Assembly: GCA_041946865.1 (NCBI GenBank)
Contig: JBHGBF010000051.1
Coordinates: forward strand, 1-25,512
Source of the DNA: RPQK01 sp041946865
Lineage (GTDB): Bacteria > Acidobacteriota > UBA6911 > RPQK01
DNA: 25,512 nt
Direction: 5' to 3'
A program made the translations under genes and the position numbers. The notes beneath the pieces were generated by a model. The model saw nothing but the letters and a program-made list of their open reading frames with translations. It did no database searches and was not told the DNA's origin. This document shows positions 5,914-14,335 of the stretch, piece after piece. Within the stretch, counting starts at the first letter, position 1; each line of letters begins with the position of its first letter.

Positions 5914-7311
5914 ATGCGAATCCTGGTCGTTGACGACGAGAAGCAGATCCGACGAATCCTCTCCGTTCTTCTGGCCGAGCACCATTACGAAGTGGCAGAG
6001 GCAAGCTCCGGCGAAGAGGCGCTCAGGCTTCAGGCCGAGTTTCAGCCTGCTCTCGTTGTGCTCGATCTCAGCATGCCCGGCATGGACGGTCTTGAGACGC
6101 TCAGGCGATTAATGGAGACTGGATCGCCTCCGGAAGTTGTCATGATGACAGCATTCGGGACCATCCGCTCAGCGGTCGAGGCGATGCGCCTCGGTGCGTT
6201 TGACTACCTCTCCAAGCCTTTCGACAACGACGCCTTGCTTCTGACGGTGGACCGTGCGCTGGAGAGGCGGCGACTCAGCCGTGAGGTCGAGGCGCTGCGG
6301 ACCGAGCTGGAAAGCCGCTACGGCTTTTCCGAGATCATCGGCCTCAGCCCGCAGATGCAGGAAGTCTTCCGCATGATGGCCAAAGTAGCGCGAGTGGATG
6401 CGACGGTCCTGATAACCGGCGAGTCCGGAACCGGCAAGGAACTCGTCGCGCGCGCGATTCATCGCCGCAGCAGCCGCTGCTCGGGGCCTTTTGTTTCCGT
6501 CAATTGCAGTGCCATTCCCGACACTCTCGTCGAGTCGGAATTCTTCGGCTCCGAGAAAGGCGCGTTCACCGACGCCCGTGAGAGCCGGCCGGGCAAATTC
6601 GAAACGGCCCATTTGGGGAGTCTGTTTCTGGATGAAATCGGGGATCTGGCGCTGGATGCTCAGGCCAAGCTGCTGCGCGTGCTCCAGGAAAAGCAGATCA
6701 CGCGCCTGGGCGGCACGCGGTCCCGCCCGGTCGACGTCCGTGTGATTGCCGCGACGAACCGCAATCTGGAGCAGGCGGTCAGCCGGGGAGAGTTTCGGGA
6801 AGACCTGTATTGGCGAATCAACGTGGTGAATATCAAGCTGCCTCCTTTGCGGGATCGCAAGGAGGACTTGCCTCTGTTGATCGATCACTTCCTCGACCAT
6901 TTCAACAAGGAGCTCGGCCTGGCCGTCAAGACAATCGGGCGGGATGCGCGAGCCCTCCTGATGGCCTATGACTGGCCCGGTAACGTGCGTGAGCTTGAAA
7001 ATACGTTGTGCCGGGCGATGATCCTGTGCGAGTGCACGACGCTTTCTCCGCAGGACCTGCCTCCCCGGATTCGCGGGGAGAGCGAGGCGGGGGAAGCGCC
7101 GTCCGGCGCTGATCAGAGCCAGGTCAAGCTGAGCGATGCCGTGAGCCAGGTGGCGGAGCGCGTGGAACGGACGCTGATCATCTCGCGCCTCGCGCAGCTG
7201 CGCGGTAATCGGACGGCGACGGCCCAGAGCCTGGGGATCAGCCGCAAAACGCTGTTCAACAAGATGCGCCAGTACGGGCTGGCGCATGAGGACGATGACA
7301 ATCAAGCCTGA
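5914..7311 (+). CDS. NtrC-family sigma54-dependent response regulator
   Basis: A 465-residue transcriptional activator. The receiver domain (1-118) has DDE at 7-9, phospho-acceptor Asp51 (VVLDLSMPGMDG), Thr79 and Lys101. The AAA+ domain (about 138-375) shows Walker A GESGTGKE (169-176), the L1 loop GAFTDA (216-221), Walker B LFLDEIGD (237-244) and the arginine-finger region RVIAATNRNL. A Fis-type helix-turn-helix ends the protein (about 418-455, GNRTATAQSLGISRKTLFNKM). It should bind enhancer DNA as a dimer, assemble a hexamer when phosphorylated and open sigma54 promoters. The L1 loop is normally GAFTGA, which contacts sigma54. Here the second Gly is Asp. The upstream kinase is the evident partner. 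There is no good Shine-Dalgarno. Confidence 0.95.
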   Translation: MRILVVDDEKQIRRILSVLLAEHHYEVAEASSGEEALRLQAEFQPALVVLDLSMPGMDGLETLRRLMETGSPPEVVMMTAFGTIRSAVEAMRLGAFDYLSKPFDNDALLLTVDRALERRRLSREVEALRTELESRYGFSEIIGLSPQMQEVFRMMAKVARVDATVLITGESGTGKELVARAIHRRSSRCSGPFVSVNCSAIPDTLVESEFFGSEKGAFTDARESRPGKFETAHLGSLFLDEIGDLALDAQAKLLRVLQEKQITRLGGTRSRPVDVRVIAATNRNLEQAVSRGEFREDLYWRINVVNIKLPPLRDRKEDLPLLIDHFLDHFNKELGLAVKTIGRDARALLMAYDWPGNVRELENTLCRAMILCECTTLSPQDLPPRIRGESEAGEAPSGADQSQVKLSDAVSQVAERVERTLIISRLAQLRGNRTATAQSLGISRKTLFNKMRQYGLAHEDDDNQA

Positions 7312-7429
7312 TTCTGCGACCTGGGTCTTTATCGCAGTGTTAAGCAAAACGGCGGCGCGGCTCGGCCTCTGCCCGTCGCCTTGTCAGTTGGTCAGGGTGT
7401 CAGTATCTTTTTAGAGGAGGAAAGAAATA

Positions 7430-8551
7430 ATGAGAGTTCCATTTTACGGTCACGTCAGGCAGTACCAGAACATCAAGGCCGAAATTGACGCCAAGATGCA
7501 GGAAGTCCTGATGAGCGGTCAGTATGTCCAGGGGCCGATGCTCAAGAAGTTCGAGGAAGAGCTGGCTGCCTGTTCAGGATCCAGATATGCCATCGGCGTG
7601 GGCAACGGCACCGACGCCATCTGGTTAACCATCATGGCACTGGGGCTTGGGCCGGGTGATGAGCTGATCACCAACGCCAATACTTTCTTCGCAACTGCTG
7701 AAGCGATGTGGATCGCCGGCTGCACCGCAGTCCTGGTGGACTGCGACGAAAACAGCCGCTGCATCGACCCGAATGCCATCCGCAAGGCGATCACGAAACG
7801 AACTAAGGCGATCGTGCCTGTCCACTTGTATGGCCAGTGCGCCCCCATGCGTGAGATCCGCAAAATAGCGGATGAGTATGGCCTGTTTGTGATCGAAGAC
7901 AATGCGCAAGCGATCGATGCGCGAGGCGACGACTTCAAAATCGGGGAGCTTTCCGACGCGGTCACGACCAGCTTCATCATCCAGAAGAACCTGGGGACTT
8001 TCGGTGACGGCGGCGCGGTCACAACCAATCATCAATACGTCAACGACAAGATTCGCAAATTGCGCAACCACGGCTCGAACAAAAGAGACGTGCACAGCTT
8101 CGGCTTCAACAGCCGTCTGGATGACCTGCATGCCGGAATCCTGAGCGCCAAGCTCAAGCACATCGGAGAATGGAGCAATCGTCGAATCGAGATCGCGGGC
8201 AAATACACCCAGTGCCTGAAGGATTGCGACTTCCTCGATCTGCCCTATGTGCGATCGGGCTATCGTCACGTCTTTCATCTGTATGAGATCGAGACGAAGA
8301 AGCCAGCCGACCGTAACCCGATGCTCGAATACCTGAACAAGAACGGGATCGATGCCAAGACCCACTATTCCATCCCGATTCATAAACAGGAAGGCTTCCC
8401 GTGGGGTAAAGATGCCCGGATCGCCGGTCCGCTCCTGAACGCCGAGAAGAACGCTTCGTCCTGCATCTCCCTGCCGATGTTCCCAGAACTGACCGAAGAG
8501 GAAATTCAATACACGATCCAGGTGGTGCGTGACTGGCCGAAGAACAGGTAA
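7430..8551 (+). CDS. DegT/DnrJ/EryC1-family PLP-dependent sugar aminotransferase
   Basis: A 373-residue cytoplasmic aminotransferase of normal family length. Visible landmarks are GVGNGTDAIWL (phosphate-binding), ANTFFATAEA, VPVHLYGQ, VIEDNAQA (Asp157 and Gln160 contact the PLP ring) and the Schiff-base Lys186 in FIIQKNLGTFGDGGAVTTN, followed by the substrate-loop motif NSRLDDLHAGIL. Members transfer an amino group, usually from glutamate, to a keto-sugar. The start has the best Shine-Dalgarno in the window (AGGAGG, 9 nt spacer). An oxidoreductase follows after 8 bp. Such pairs oxidise a sugar hydroxyl and then aminate the ketone, as GnnA/GnnB do for UDP-GlcNAc3N or NtdC/NtdA for kanosamine. 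The actual substrate cannot be read from the sequence. Confidence 0.9.
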   Translation: MRVPFYGHVRQYQNIKAEIDAKMQEVLMSGQYVQGPMLKKFEEELAACSGSRYAIGVGNGTDAIWLTIMALGLGPGDELITNANTFFATAEAMWIAGCTAVLVDCDENSRCIDPNAIRKAITKRTKAIVPVHLYGQCAPMREIRKIADEYGLFVIEDNAQAIDARGDDFKIGELSDAVTTSFIIQKNLGTFGDGGAVTTNHQYVNDKIRKLRNHGSNKRDVHSFGFNSRLDDLHAGILSAKLKHIGEWSNRRIEIAGKYTQCLKDCDFLDLPYVRSGYRHVFHLYEIETKKPADRNPMLEYLNKNGIDAKTHYSIPIHKQEGFPWGKDARIAGPLLNAEKNASSCISLPMFPELTEEEIQYTIQVVRDWPKNR

Positions 8552-8559
8552 GGCAAGCT

Positions 8560-9597
8560 ATGAGTCAAAAGACCTATACCGTTGCGGTGGCGGGGCTGGG
8601 CAAGCGCGGCATCCATCATGCGGACGCTTTTTCGGAGAACCCGCGTTTCCGGCTGGTGGGGCTGTGCGACGTTGACACGACCCGTCTGGAGGCGGCCAGG
8701 CAGAAGTACGGCGTTGCCGTCGCTGAAACGGATGCCAGCCAGATGCTGGCCCGCTGCCGGCCCGATATTCTCGCCTTCTGTACGCTCCCTCAAATCCGGC
8801 TTCCGCTCATCAAGGCCGGCGTCGAGTCGGGAGTCAAGCTGATCGCCTACGAAAAGCCGATTGCGATGTCCACGAATGAAGCGCTCGAGATGTACAGGCT
8901 TGTGCGGGAGGCCGGAGTAAAGACAGTCGTGAGCCACCAGCATCGTTACGGTGACCACTATCGAAAGGTCAAGGAAATCGTCGAGAGCGGCGCCATCGGC
9001 CGGGTCCACACCGTCTACGGTCACTCGATCGGCTGGATGATGCACATGATGACCCATATGATCGAGTACGCCAGCTGGTACAACGGGTACTCCGATCCCG
9101 CTTGGGTCGTCGGGCAGGCTTCCGGGAAGGAGAAGTTTTCCGACGTCCATGCCTCCCCCGATTACATCTGCGCCCTGGCTCAGTATGCGAACGGCGTCCG
9201 CGGAATTTTTGAGTGCGGCGCCGATGCCCCCGATGTCCCCGAAGTCGAATCGATGTGGCACAAATGTCGCGTTGGAGCCCAGGGGACCGAGGGGTTTGCC
9301 GAGGTTCTGACCGGGAAAGAAGGAAAAGGCGGCGGCTGGCGGGCTGTGACGAAGAACGGGGTCTGGTCGGGTTCCGGCTACATGGACTACGCACACGACA
9401 TGCCGCCGTACATCCAGGACATTGCCGACTGGATGGACGATCCCGCGAAGGTGCACCCGTGCGACGGCGAGAGAGCCATGAAAGGCTTTCAGGTCATGAT
9501 GGGAGCGCTCAGGTCCGTCATTCAGCGGGGGAAAGTTTGCCTGCCACTCGGCCCGGGCGAGCCTGAGCTGGAAGCGGTGAAGGCCGTTTTACCATAG
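8560..9597 (+). CDS. Gfo/Idh/MocA-family NAD(P)-dependent oxidoreductase
   Basis: A 345-residue protein with an N-terminal Rossmann fold: VAVAGLGKRGIHH (GxGxxG at 12-17), acidic residue after beta2 (LCDVD, Asp37) favouring NAD, and the family signature AYEKPIA with Lys99. The C-terminal alpha/beta domain carries WMMHMMTHMIEYASWYNG in the position of the usual catalytic His region. It probably oxidises a sugar hydroxyl to a ketone. It lies 8 bp downstream of the aminotransferase, so the two are one transcriptional unit, and its keto product is a plausible aminotransferase substrate. The ribosome-binding site is weak (AAGG), suggesting translational coupling. A hairpin and a strong terminator follow the stop. 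Confidence 0.88.
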   Translation: MSQKTYTVAVAGLGKRGIHHADAFSENPRFRLVGLCDVDTTRLEAARQKYGVAVAETDASQMLARCRPDILAFCTLPQIRLPLIKAGVESGVKLIAYEKPIAMSTNEALEMYRLVREAGVKTVVSHQHRYGDHYRKVKEIVESGAIGRVHTVYGHSIGWMMHMMTHMIEYASWYNGYSDPAWVVGQASGKEKFSDVHASPDYICALAQYANGVRGIFECGADAPDVPEVESMWHKCRVGAQGTEGFAEVLTGKEGKGGGWRAVTKNGVWSGSGYMDYAHDMPPYIQDIADWMDDPAKVHPCDGERAMKGFQVMMGALRSVIQRGKVCLPLGPGEPELEAVKAVLP

Positions 9598-9617
9598 CCC
9601 GACTGTGCAGTTCGGGC
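9597..9617 (+). other. Small hairpin at the oxidoreductase stop codon
   Basis: GCCCGA (9597-9602) pairs with TCGGGC (9612-9617) and is extended by two inner pairs around a GTGC tetraloop, with one bulged T. It begins in the stop codon and precedes the stronger terminator by about 90 bp. It probably protects the 3' end or assists termination. It has no T-tract. Confidence 0.3.
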
Positions 9618-9704
9618 AGGGGCCGAAAGGTGAAACGACGTAATGTCTCCAGCCAGGGCGCATGAGAGCGCAGTGGCGGCCCGGCAACTGGTCCACGAAC
9701 CATA

Positions 9705-9743
9705 AAACGACACGAACCAAAGCCGCTTTGGTTCGTGTCGTTT
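9705..9743. terminator. Bidirectional intrinsic terminator
   Basis: A perfect 18-bp stem, AAACGACACGAACCAAAG (9705-9722) and its exact complement (9726-9743), has a 3-nt CCG loop. The stem ends in A and T runs on both strands, giving a short T-tract in either direction. It sits between two convergent genes, the plus-strand oxidoreductase and the minus-strand permease, and can terminate both. It is the strongest hairpin in the window. Confidence 0.9.
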
Positions 9744-9752
9744 CGCGGGCAG

Positions 9753-11144
9753 TTACCGGGCGTCGTACCTCAGAAACACCGCCCACGTCGCCGCAAACAA
9801 AATCACGTTCAGCAGCGCAAGCAACCCGGTGTCCCAGACTGCTTTTGACCACCCCTCTCCCACTGTCAGCAGCTTTTCTTCGAACTTGGGCACAACCTGG
9901 TAGTCCACCCTGAGGGTCTGGATCTGTTCCCTTATCTCGTGCTGCGGGTAGAAACGGTCGAACGGATAGTTCTCTTCAACCATCTGGCGCAACGCCTCCC
10001 GATATCTTCGGGCCTGCCGGGTGAAGCTGTAGTAGTGGTAAATGCCGGAGCCTGTCATCCCCAGGACAGCTGATTGAAAAAGTCCAGCCGGGGAGGTGCG
10101 CGCCAGTTTCTGCCCGAGCTGAACCTGCTCGATCTTTGAGTCTTCGTAGTGGAACAGCTCGCGATCAAAGACCTCGTCTCTCGCCACCGCTTTCGCCAGC
10201 GGTTCCCCGGGGGACCACTGTCCGCTCAGGATCCAGTTGTCTTTGTGCGGGTATCGCCTGTCGTGGTTTCTTGCCGCGTCGTCACTTCTCTGGCGAGCCC
10301 TTTGATTGACGGCATCCTCGTCAGGAAGCGCGTACCAAAGCTTGCTGGTCAGTGAGGCGCCCGAAGGTATGACAATCACGAGCGTCACCCAAACCAGCAG
10401 CGAAACGATGAGGCTGGCCTGCGACTCCTTTAGTAGCGTGGAGAGCAGCAGGCCGAGCAGGACGAAGACGGACAGGTAAAGCAAAGAAACCACCAGCACG
10501 AGGCCTATTTTTGCCCAATCCTGCGCCGTGAGAGGAACCAGACCAGAGCCGGTGATGATGAGAAGGCCAAGCATGCCGCCGAGTACCAGCGGTATCGCGA
10601 GCAGAATCAGCGTCGACAGATACTTCGAAATCAGCACCCGTGCGCGGGGAACCGGGTTGGAAAGCATGAGCCGAAGGGTCCCGTTCTGTTTCTCCCCGTT
10701 CACAGCGTCGCTTGCCAGCAGGATTGCCACAAAACTCAGGGCCACGCCGACGATGAAGGCCCAGTCCAACGCATCAAAATCCCCCAGAAGCGGATTGCCC
10801 CGAAGGCTGTAGTCCGGACCTTCCAGTCGGAAAGCCGACACGCGATAACTGTTGGGCAGGTCTTTCTCCTTGCCTTCGGCGACGAAGCCAAGCGGATTGG
10901 GTCGGCGATAGATGTTCTGTCGAGTCCAACTGAAAGCCTGGAAGAGGCTTATCGAAACGTTTTTCGAAAGGCGCTCCAGGTTGTCATTGACCTGGGCGTT
11001 GTAATCGCTGACCTGCGCCTTGTAGTCCAGAACAAAGAGGACTGCGTTGGCGGCGAGCAGCACGATAATCAGCACGAACGCCAGAGTCAGGCGCAGACTG
11101 AGCAGGTGATCGAGAATTTCTTTCTTCAACAGATCGAGGCTCAT
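9753..11144 (-). CDS. ABC-2 type transporter permease (DUF3526-like), third paralogue
   Basis: A 463-residue integral membrane protein. TM1 is at about 18-40 (LTLAFVLIIVLLAANAVLFVL), followed by a roughly 85-residue extracytoplasmic loop. TM2 is at about 128-146, then the ABC-2 coupling motif NGEKQNGTLRLMLSNPVPR (149-167). TM3-TM5 lie at about 175-260, then comes a second large loop of about 170 residues and a C-terminal TM (about 438-458) ending FLRYDAR. The two long loops are as in NosY-like/DUF3526 permeases. It is the last gene of the five-gene operon, 39 bp after the second permease, with a GAGG Shine-Dalgarno. It presumably pairs with the single upstream ATPase. Substrate unknown. Confidence 0.85.
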   Translation of the reverse strand: MSLDLLKKEILDHLLSLRLTLAFVLIIVLLAANAVLFVLDYKAQVSDYNAQVNDNLERLSKNVSISLFQAFSWTRQNIYRRPNPLGFVAEGKEKDLPNSYRVSAFRLEGPDYSLRGNPLLGDFDALDWAFIVGVALSFVAILLASDAVNGEKQNGTLRLMLSNPVPRARVLISKYLSTLILLAIPLVLGGMLGLLIITGSGLVPLTAQDWAKIGLVLVVSLLYLSVFVLLGLLLSTLLKESQASLIVSLLVWVTLVIVIPSGASLTSKLWYALPDEDAVNQRARQRSDDAARNHDRRYPHKDNWILSGQWSPGEPLAKAVARDEVFDRELFHYEDSKIEQVQLGQKLARTSPAGLFQSAVLGMTGSGIYHYYSFTRQARRYREALRQMVEENYPFDRFYPQHEIREQIQTLRVDYQVVPKFEEKLLTVGEGWSKAVWDTGLLALLNVILFAATWAVFLRYDAR

Positions 11145-11183
11145 AATTACCTCACCGAGTAGAACGGCTTCTGTGCCTGGGTG

Positions 11184-12749
11184 TCACCCTCCCACCCTCA
11201 CGTCGGTCCTTAAGAAGCAAACATGCGCGGCCAGGAAGAATGCCAGATTAAGGAAAACGAGGAGGATCAAGTCCGACAACGAATTGAAGAGCGAGTCGCG
11301 AACGCCGAGAGTCGATTGATTGAATGGCGGCCGGTCGCGCAAATCGAGCGGGGGAACGGAATCCCAACCGGGGCCGATTTCTTGATCCAGACGATCGCCC
11401 TGAGTCTTGAGCAGGTCGAGCTCGGCAGCGCTTTTGAAGGTTTTCGGCTCGCGCCTCGTGAAAAACCGATAGGAAAAAAGCCCATCCTTCGATGACAGAT
11501 AGTCCATCAGCTGATTCCGGTAGCGGCGGGCCTGCGTGAGGAAGGCCATCTGGCTTGCAGCGTCCGTCGCCGCCAGGCTGGAGGCGGTGTTGTAGTAGCT
11601 CCAGGCGGGTGAGAGCCTGGCTAGTATCCTGGCCAGTCGCGCCTGGGCCTCGAGCTGCTTTTCGTAGTTCATGTAGACTGCGTGGATCTTGTCTGCGTAT
11701 TCGATCTCCATCGGAAGATAGCGCTTGAGTCCCTGCAACTCCCACTCGATGATTTCGCGCGGTGAATAGTAAAACCGCATGGGGTAAGGCAGACCTCCGC
11801 TATAGACTCTCCAGCCTTTCATGTATTCGAAGCGGCGTTCGGGCATCGGCAGCGTTCGTTTCGCGTCAGCATAAACCCGTCCCCAGAACTCTCGCCGCAG
11901 CACGGAGGCCTGCTCGGTGACGATGCCGCGTGCCGGGACCGGCTTCAGGCGTGAGGCAACGGCGGACGTCAGATGCGGAAAGATGACGATAAAGACAATC
12001 CAGAAGAATAGAAGCACGACCAAAGCGGTCGTCGAGCGCTTGGAGAGTATCGACGCAGTCATGCCAAGCAGGTAAAGGGCCGAAAGGTAGATCAGGGAGA
12101 CAACGACGATGAGCCCCAGCCGAATCCAGTCGCCCTGATCGAGGCTGACGGCCGATGAGCGTCCCATGACAAAAAGGGCCAGCAGGACACCGACCAGGAA
12201 AACGACAGCCACTGTAATCATCCCGCCGAGGTACTGGCCGAGGAGAAGCGTGTGCCGAGCCAACGGCCCGGAGAGCGACAGCGCCAGCGTGCCCCGTTCG
12301 CGTTCTCCTGACACCGTGTCGTGCGCGAACAGCAGAACCAGCAGGCCCAGCACGAGCTGGATGACGGTAACGAGATCAAGGGAGCGCAAGGCGGCCAACA
12401 GCGCGTTCTTTTCCTGCCGGCCGAGCTCCAGCTCCGGCACGCTGTGGTACGTGAACGAAGCCTGATTGGCGAGGGTTTTCTCAAAACCCGTGCAAATCGG
12501 GCTCAGCCTTGCCGGCGGTTTGTGGAGCGTCAACGCCTCCCCGATGACGTCGTAGTAGACCTTCGCTCGGCCGATTCGCTCTTCCTCGCGGCTGACTGCT
12601 TCTCCGTAGGCCTTAAGCCTTTCATCGTAGTCGTTTACCAGGATCACGGTGGCCAGGACAAACAGCACCTGGCACAGGACGAATCCGACCATGAACCGGT
12701 AAGAAAGGACGTTGATCAGAAGTTGTTTTCTGGTAATGGTCCAGAGCAT
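11184..12749 (-). CDS. ABC-2 type transporter permease, second paralogue
   Basis: A 521-residue permease with the same plan as its neighbours: TM1 at about 17-38 (YRFMVGFVLCQVLFVLATVILV), a roughly 85-residue loop, TM2 at about 124-142, the motif SGERERGTLALSLSGPLAR, three further TMs, a long charged loop of about 200 residues and a C-terminal TM (LILLVFLNLAFFLAAHVCFL). The frame extends 24 codons upstream into the preceding gene. I chose ATG 12749 because it follows that gene's stop by 5 bp, has AGGTGA at Shine-Dalgarno distance, and starts the conserved membrane region (MLWTITRKQL). The overlap of the ribosome site with the previous gene suggests translational coupling. Confidence 0.85.
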   Translation of the reverse strand: MLWTITRKQLLINVLSYRFMVGFVLCQVLFVLATVILVNDYDERLKAYGEAVSREEERIGRAKVYYDVIGEALTLHKPPARLSPICTGFEKTLANQASFTYHSVPELELGRQEKNALLAALRSLDLVTVIQLVLGLLVLLFAHDTVSGERERGTLALSLSGPLARHTLLLGQYLGGMITVAVVFLVGVLLALFVMGRSSAVSLDQGDWIRLGLIVVVSLIYLSALYLLGMTASILSKRSTTALVVLLFFWIVFIVIFPHLTSAVASRLKPVPARGIVTEQASVLRREFWGRVYADAKRTLPMPERRFEYMKGWRVYSGGLPYPMRFYYSPREIIEWELQGLKRYLPMEIEYADKIHAVYMNYEKQLEAQARLARILARLSPAWSYYNTASSLAATDAASQMAFLTQARRYRNQLMDYLSSKDGLFSYRFFTRREPKTFKSAAELDLLKTQGDRLDQEIGPGWDSVPPLDLRDRPPFNQSTLGVRDSLFNSLSDLILLVFLNLAFFLAAHVCFLRTDVRVGG

Positions 12750-12754
12750 AGGAT

Positions 12755-14314
12755 TCACCTGACGTCGTAACGATAGAAAGCAGCGAGACCGGCCAACACG
12801 AAAGAGACCCAGAAAACACACAGCAGCGCGGCTGGCAGCAGAACGGCGGAGACCGCGGCGCCGAAGTTACGCGTCGGAGGCACGAACGGGGGAGCATCGG
12901 AAAGCAGGAGGGGCGCACCGCGGCTCATCGACACCGTGCTGCCCTCGTCTCTCATGCTGAGGCGATGGGGATCGTCGAAAAGAAACTGGTTCAAGCGACC
13001 CTGTTGGCGGCGAAGCGCATCGATCCAAGTTCGCCTGTCAGAGTCACCGGTGCCGGCCAGGCTGGTTGCCAATTGTGCGAACAACGCGGCCGGACTGACC
13101 CCCATGATCGCATTCGCTACCACGCTCTGCCGCTGGCTGGCTCGCTCAAAACTCTGGTCGAGTTCGCTGAAAAACCGCCTCTGGCGGTTAAGGAATGCTC
13201 TCTGGATTTCCTCGATTTTGGGGTCGAGTCTTGCTCGATTTTCAGTATAGTGGCTGGACTTCAAGTGTCCCGGGTCAGTCCCGGTCGCCTCTCTCAACAT
13301 CCGGCCGATTTCACTCTCCTGCTCCGTCCTCAAATCGTCCTTGAAGCTGCTTTTCTGTGCCTCGTACCAGTGCACGGAGTGGACCGGAGCGATGGCCCGT
13401 GCGGCCAGGATGGCCAGGGGAGGAACGGCCAGGACCAGCAGCACCCAGGAAACCAGCAGCACGACCAGGGCGGTCTTCTGCGTCCGCGCGACGGAGGAGA
13501 CAAACAATCCCAGCGCATGCAGGGAAAGCAGGTAAACGGCCGAGACCAGGAACAGAGCGCCGGCCCTCAGCACGGTATCCCGGCCGGCCATGTCGGTTCC
13601 CATGAGCTCAGCGCTCAGGAGCGCCAGGATTATCGTTATGGCCAGTGGAACCAGGAGGCTGAAGCTGCCTCCCAGCATCTTTCCCATCCAGAAGACCGGC
13701 CTCGATACTGGATGACTGAGCGCCAGCCGGAGTGTTCCCTGTTCCTTCTCTCCGGAGATCGCATCAAAGGCGATAAGGATTGCCAGCAGCCCAAGCACGA
13801 CGCGAACGACGAACTCCACATCGAGGGCGCCGAGCAGATCGCCCATCCAGAAAGCGGGGGAAGCCGGAGGGCCGGTCTGAAGGCCGGCGGCCGAAAAGTC
13901 CCAGTATTCAGGCATGGCCCCGTCGAGCCCCTTGATCAAGACGCTGAGCTTCTCCGGAGGACGAATGACCCGGAAAGGTTCGAGATCGTTATAGGGAGTC
14001 CAGGAAACCTCTTGATCATAGAGGTTGCCGCTGCGTTCCCTGGCAAGCGATTGGGCTGCGCTTCTTGAGGCTAACAGGCGCTGGTGGCTCTCCAGACGCA
14101 ACGTGTAGTCATGACTGCCTACGTAAACGGTGAGCGGAGTCAGGAGCACGACCAGCAGCGCGATGACCAGGAAGCGCAGGCTGCTCAGCTGCTCAAGCAA
14201 CTCCCGCTCGGCCACCGTCCAAAGAGTTGCCAGGGAGTGGAGGCGGGTACCGGGAGAGGACTGCGGAACAGAAGGTGCTTTTCCCAATTGAGGTTGTTCA
14301 GTAAGAGTGGTCAT
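12755..14314 (-). CDS. ABC-2 type transporter permease, first paralogue
   Basis: A 519-residue permease with about 30 hydrophilic N-terminal residues before TM1 (about 46-64, FLVIALLVVLLTPLTVYVG). A roughly 100-residue loop follows, then TM2 (FVVRVVLGLLAILIAF) and the coupling motif SGEKEQGTLRLALSHPVSR. TM3-TM5 come next, then a long loop rich in Arg, Gln and Glu, and a C-terminal TM ending GLAAFYRYDVR. The C-terminal YRYDVR resembles RYDAR of the third permease, which supports tandem duplication. It lies 21 bp after the ATPase stop. Three permeases with one ATPase implies either alternative heterodimers or more than one transporter sharing an ATPase. Confidence 0.85.
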   Translation of the reverse strand: MTTLTEQPQLGKAPSVPQSSPGTRLHSLATLWTVAERELLEQLSSLRFLVIALLVVLLTPLTVYVGSHDYTLRLESHQRLLASRSAAQSLARERSGNLYDQEVSWTPYNDLEPFRVIRPPEKLSVLIKGLDGAMPEYWDFSAAGLQTGPPASPAFWMGDLLGALDVEFVVRVVLGLLAILIAFDAISGEKEQGTLRLALSHPVSRPVFWMGKMLGGSFSLLVPLAITIILALLSAELMGTDMAGRDTVLRAGALFLVSAVYLLSLHALGLFVSSVARTQKTALVVLLVSWVLLVLAVPPLAILAARAIAPVHSVHWYEAQKSSFKDDLRTEQESEIGRMLREATGTDPGHLKSSHYTENRARLDPKIEEIQRAFLNRQRRFFSELDQSFERASQRQSVVANAIMGVSPAALFAQLATSLAGTGDSDRRTWIDALRRQQGRLNQFLFDDPHRLSMRDEGSTVSMSRGAPLLLSDAPPFVPPTRNFGAAVSAVLLPAALLCVFWVSFVLAGLAAFYRYDVR

Positions 14315-14335
14315 GACTTTCGCTGCTACCGAGTC

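Noticed and set aside
7358..7373. Possible -24/-12 site before the aminotransferase (CGGCTCG-GCCT-CTGCC)
   Set aside because: GG and GC spacing is right but only about 8 of 12 positions match in a very GC-rich stretch, and no paired dyads lie upstream.
8506..9456. A 316-codon minus-strand frame opposite the oxidoreductase
   Set aside because: The Gfo/Idh motifs on the plus strand are unambiguous, and the antisense frame shows no family signature.
12965..14068. A 367-codon plus-strand frame inside the first permease gene
   Set aside because: Fully antisense to a permease with clear membrane segments and ABC-2 motif. Composition is Gln/Arg-rich noise.
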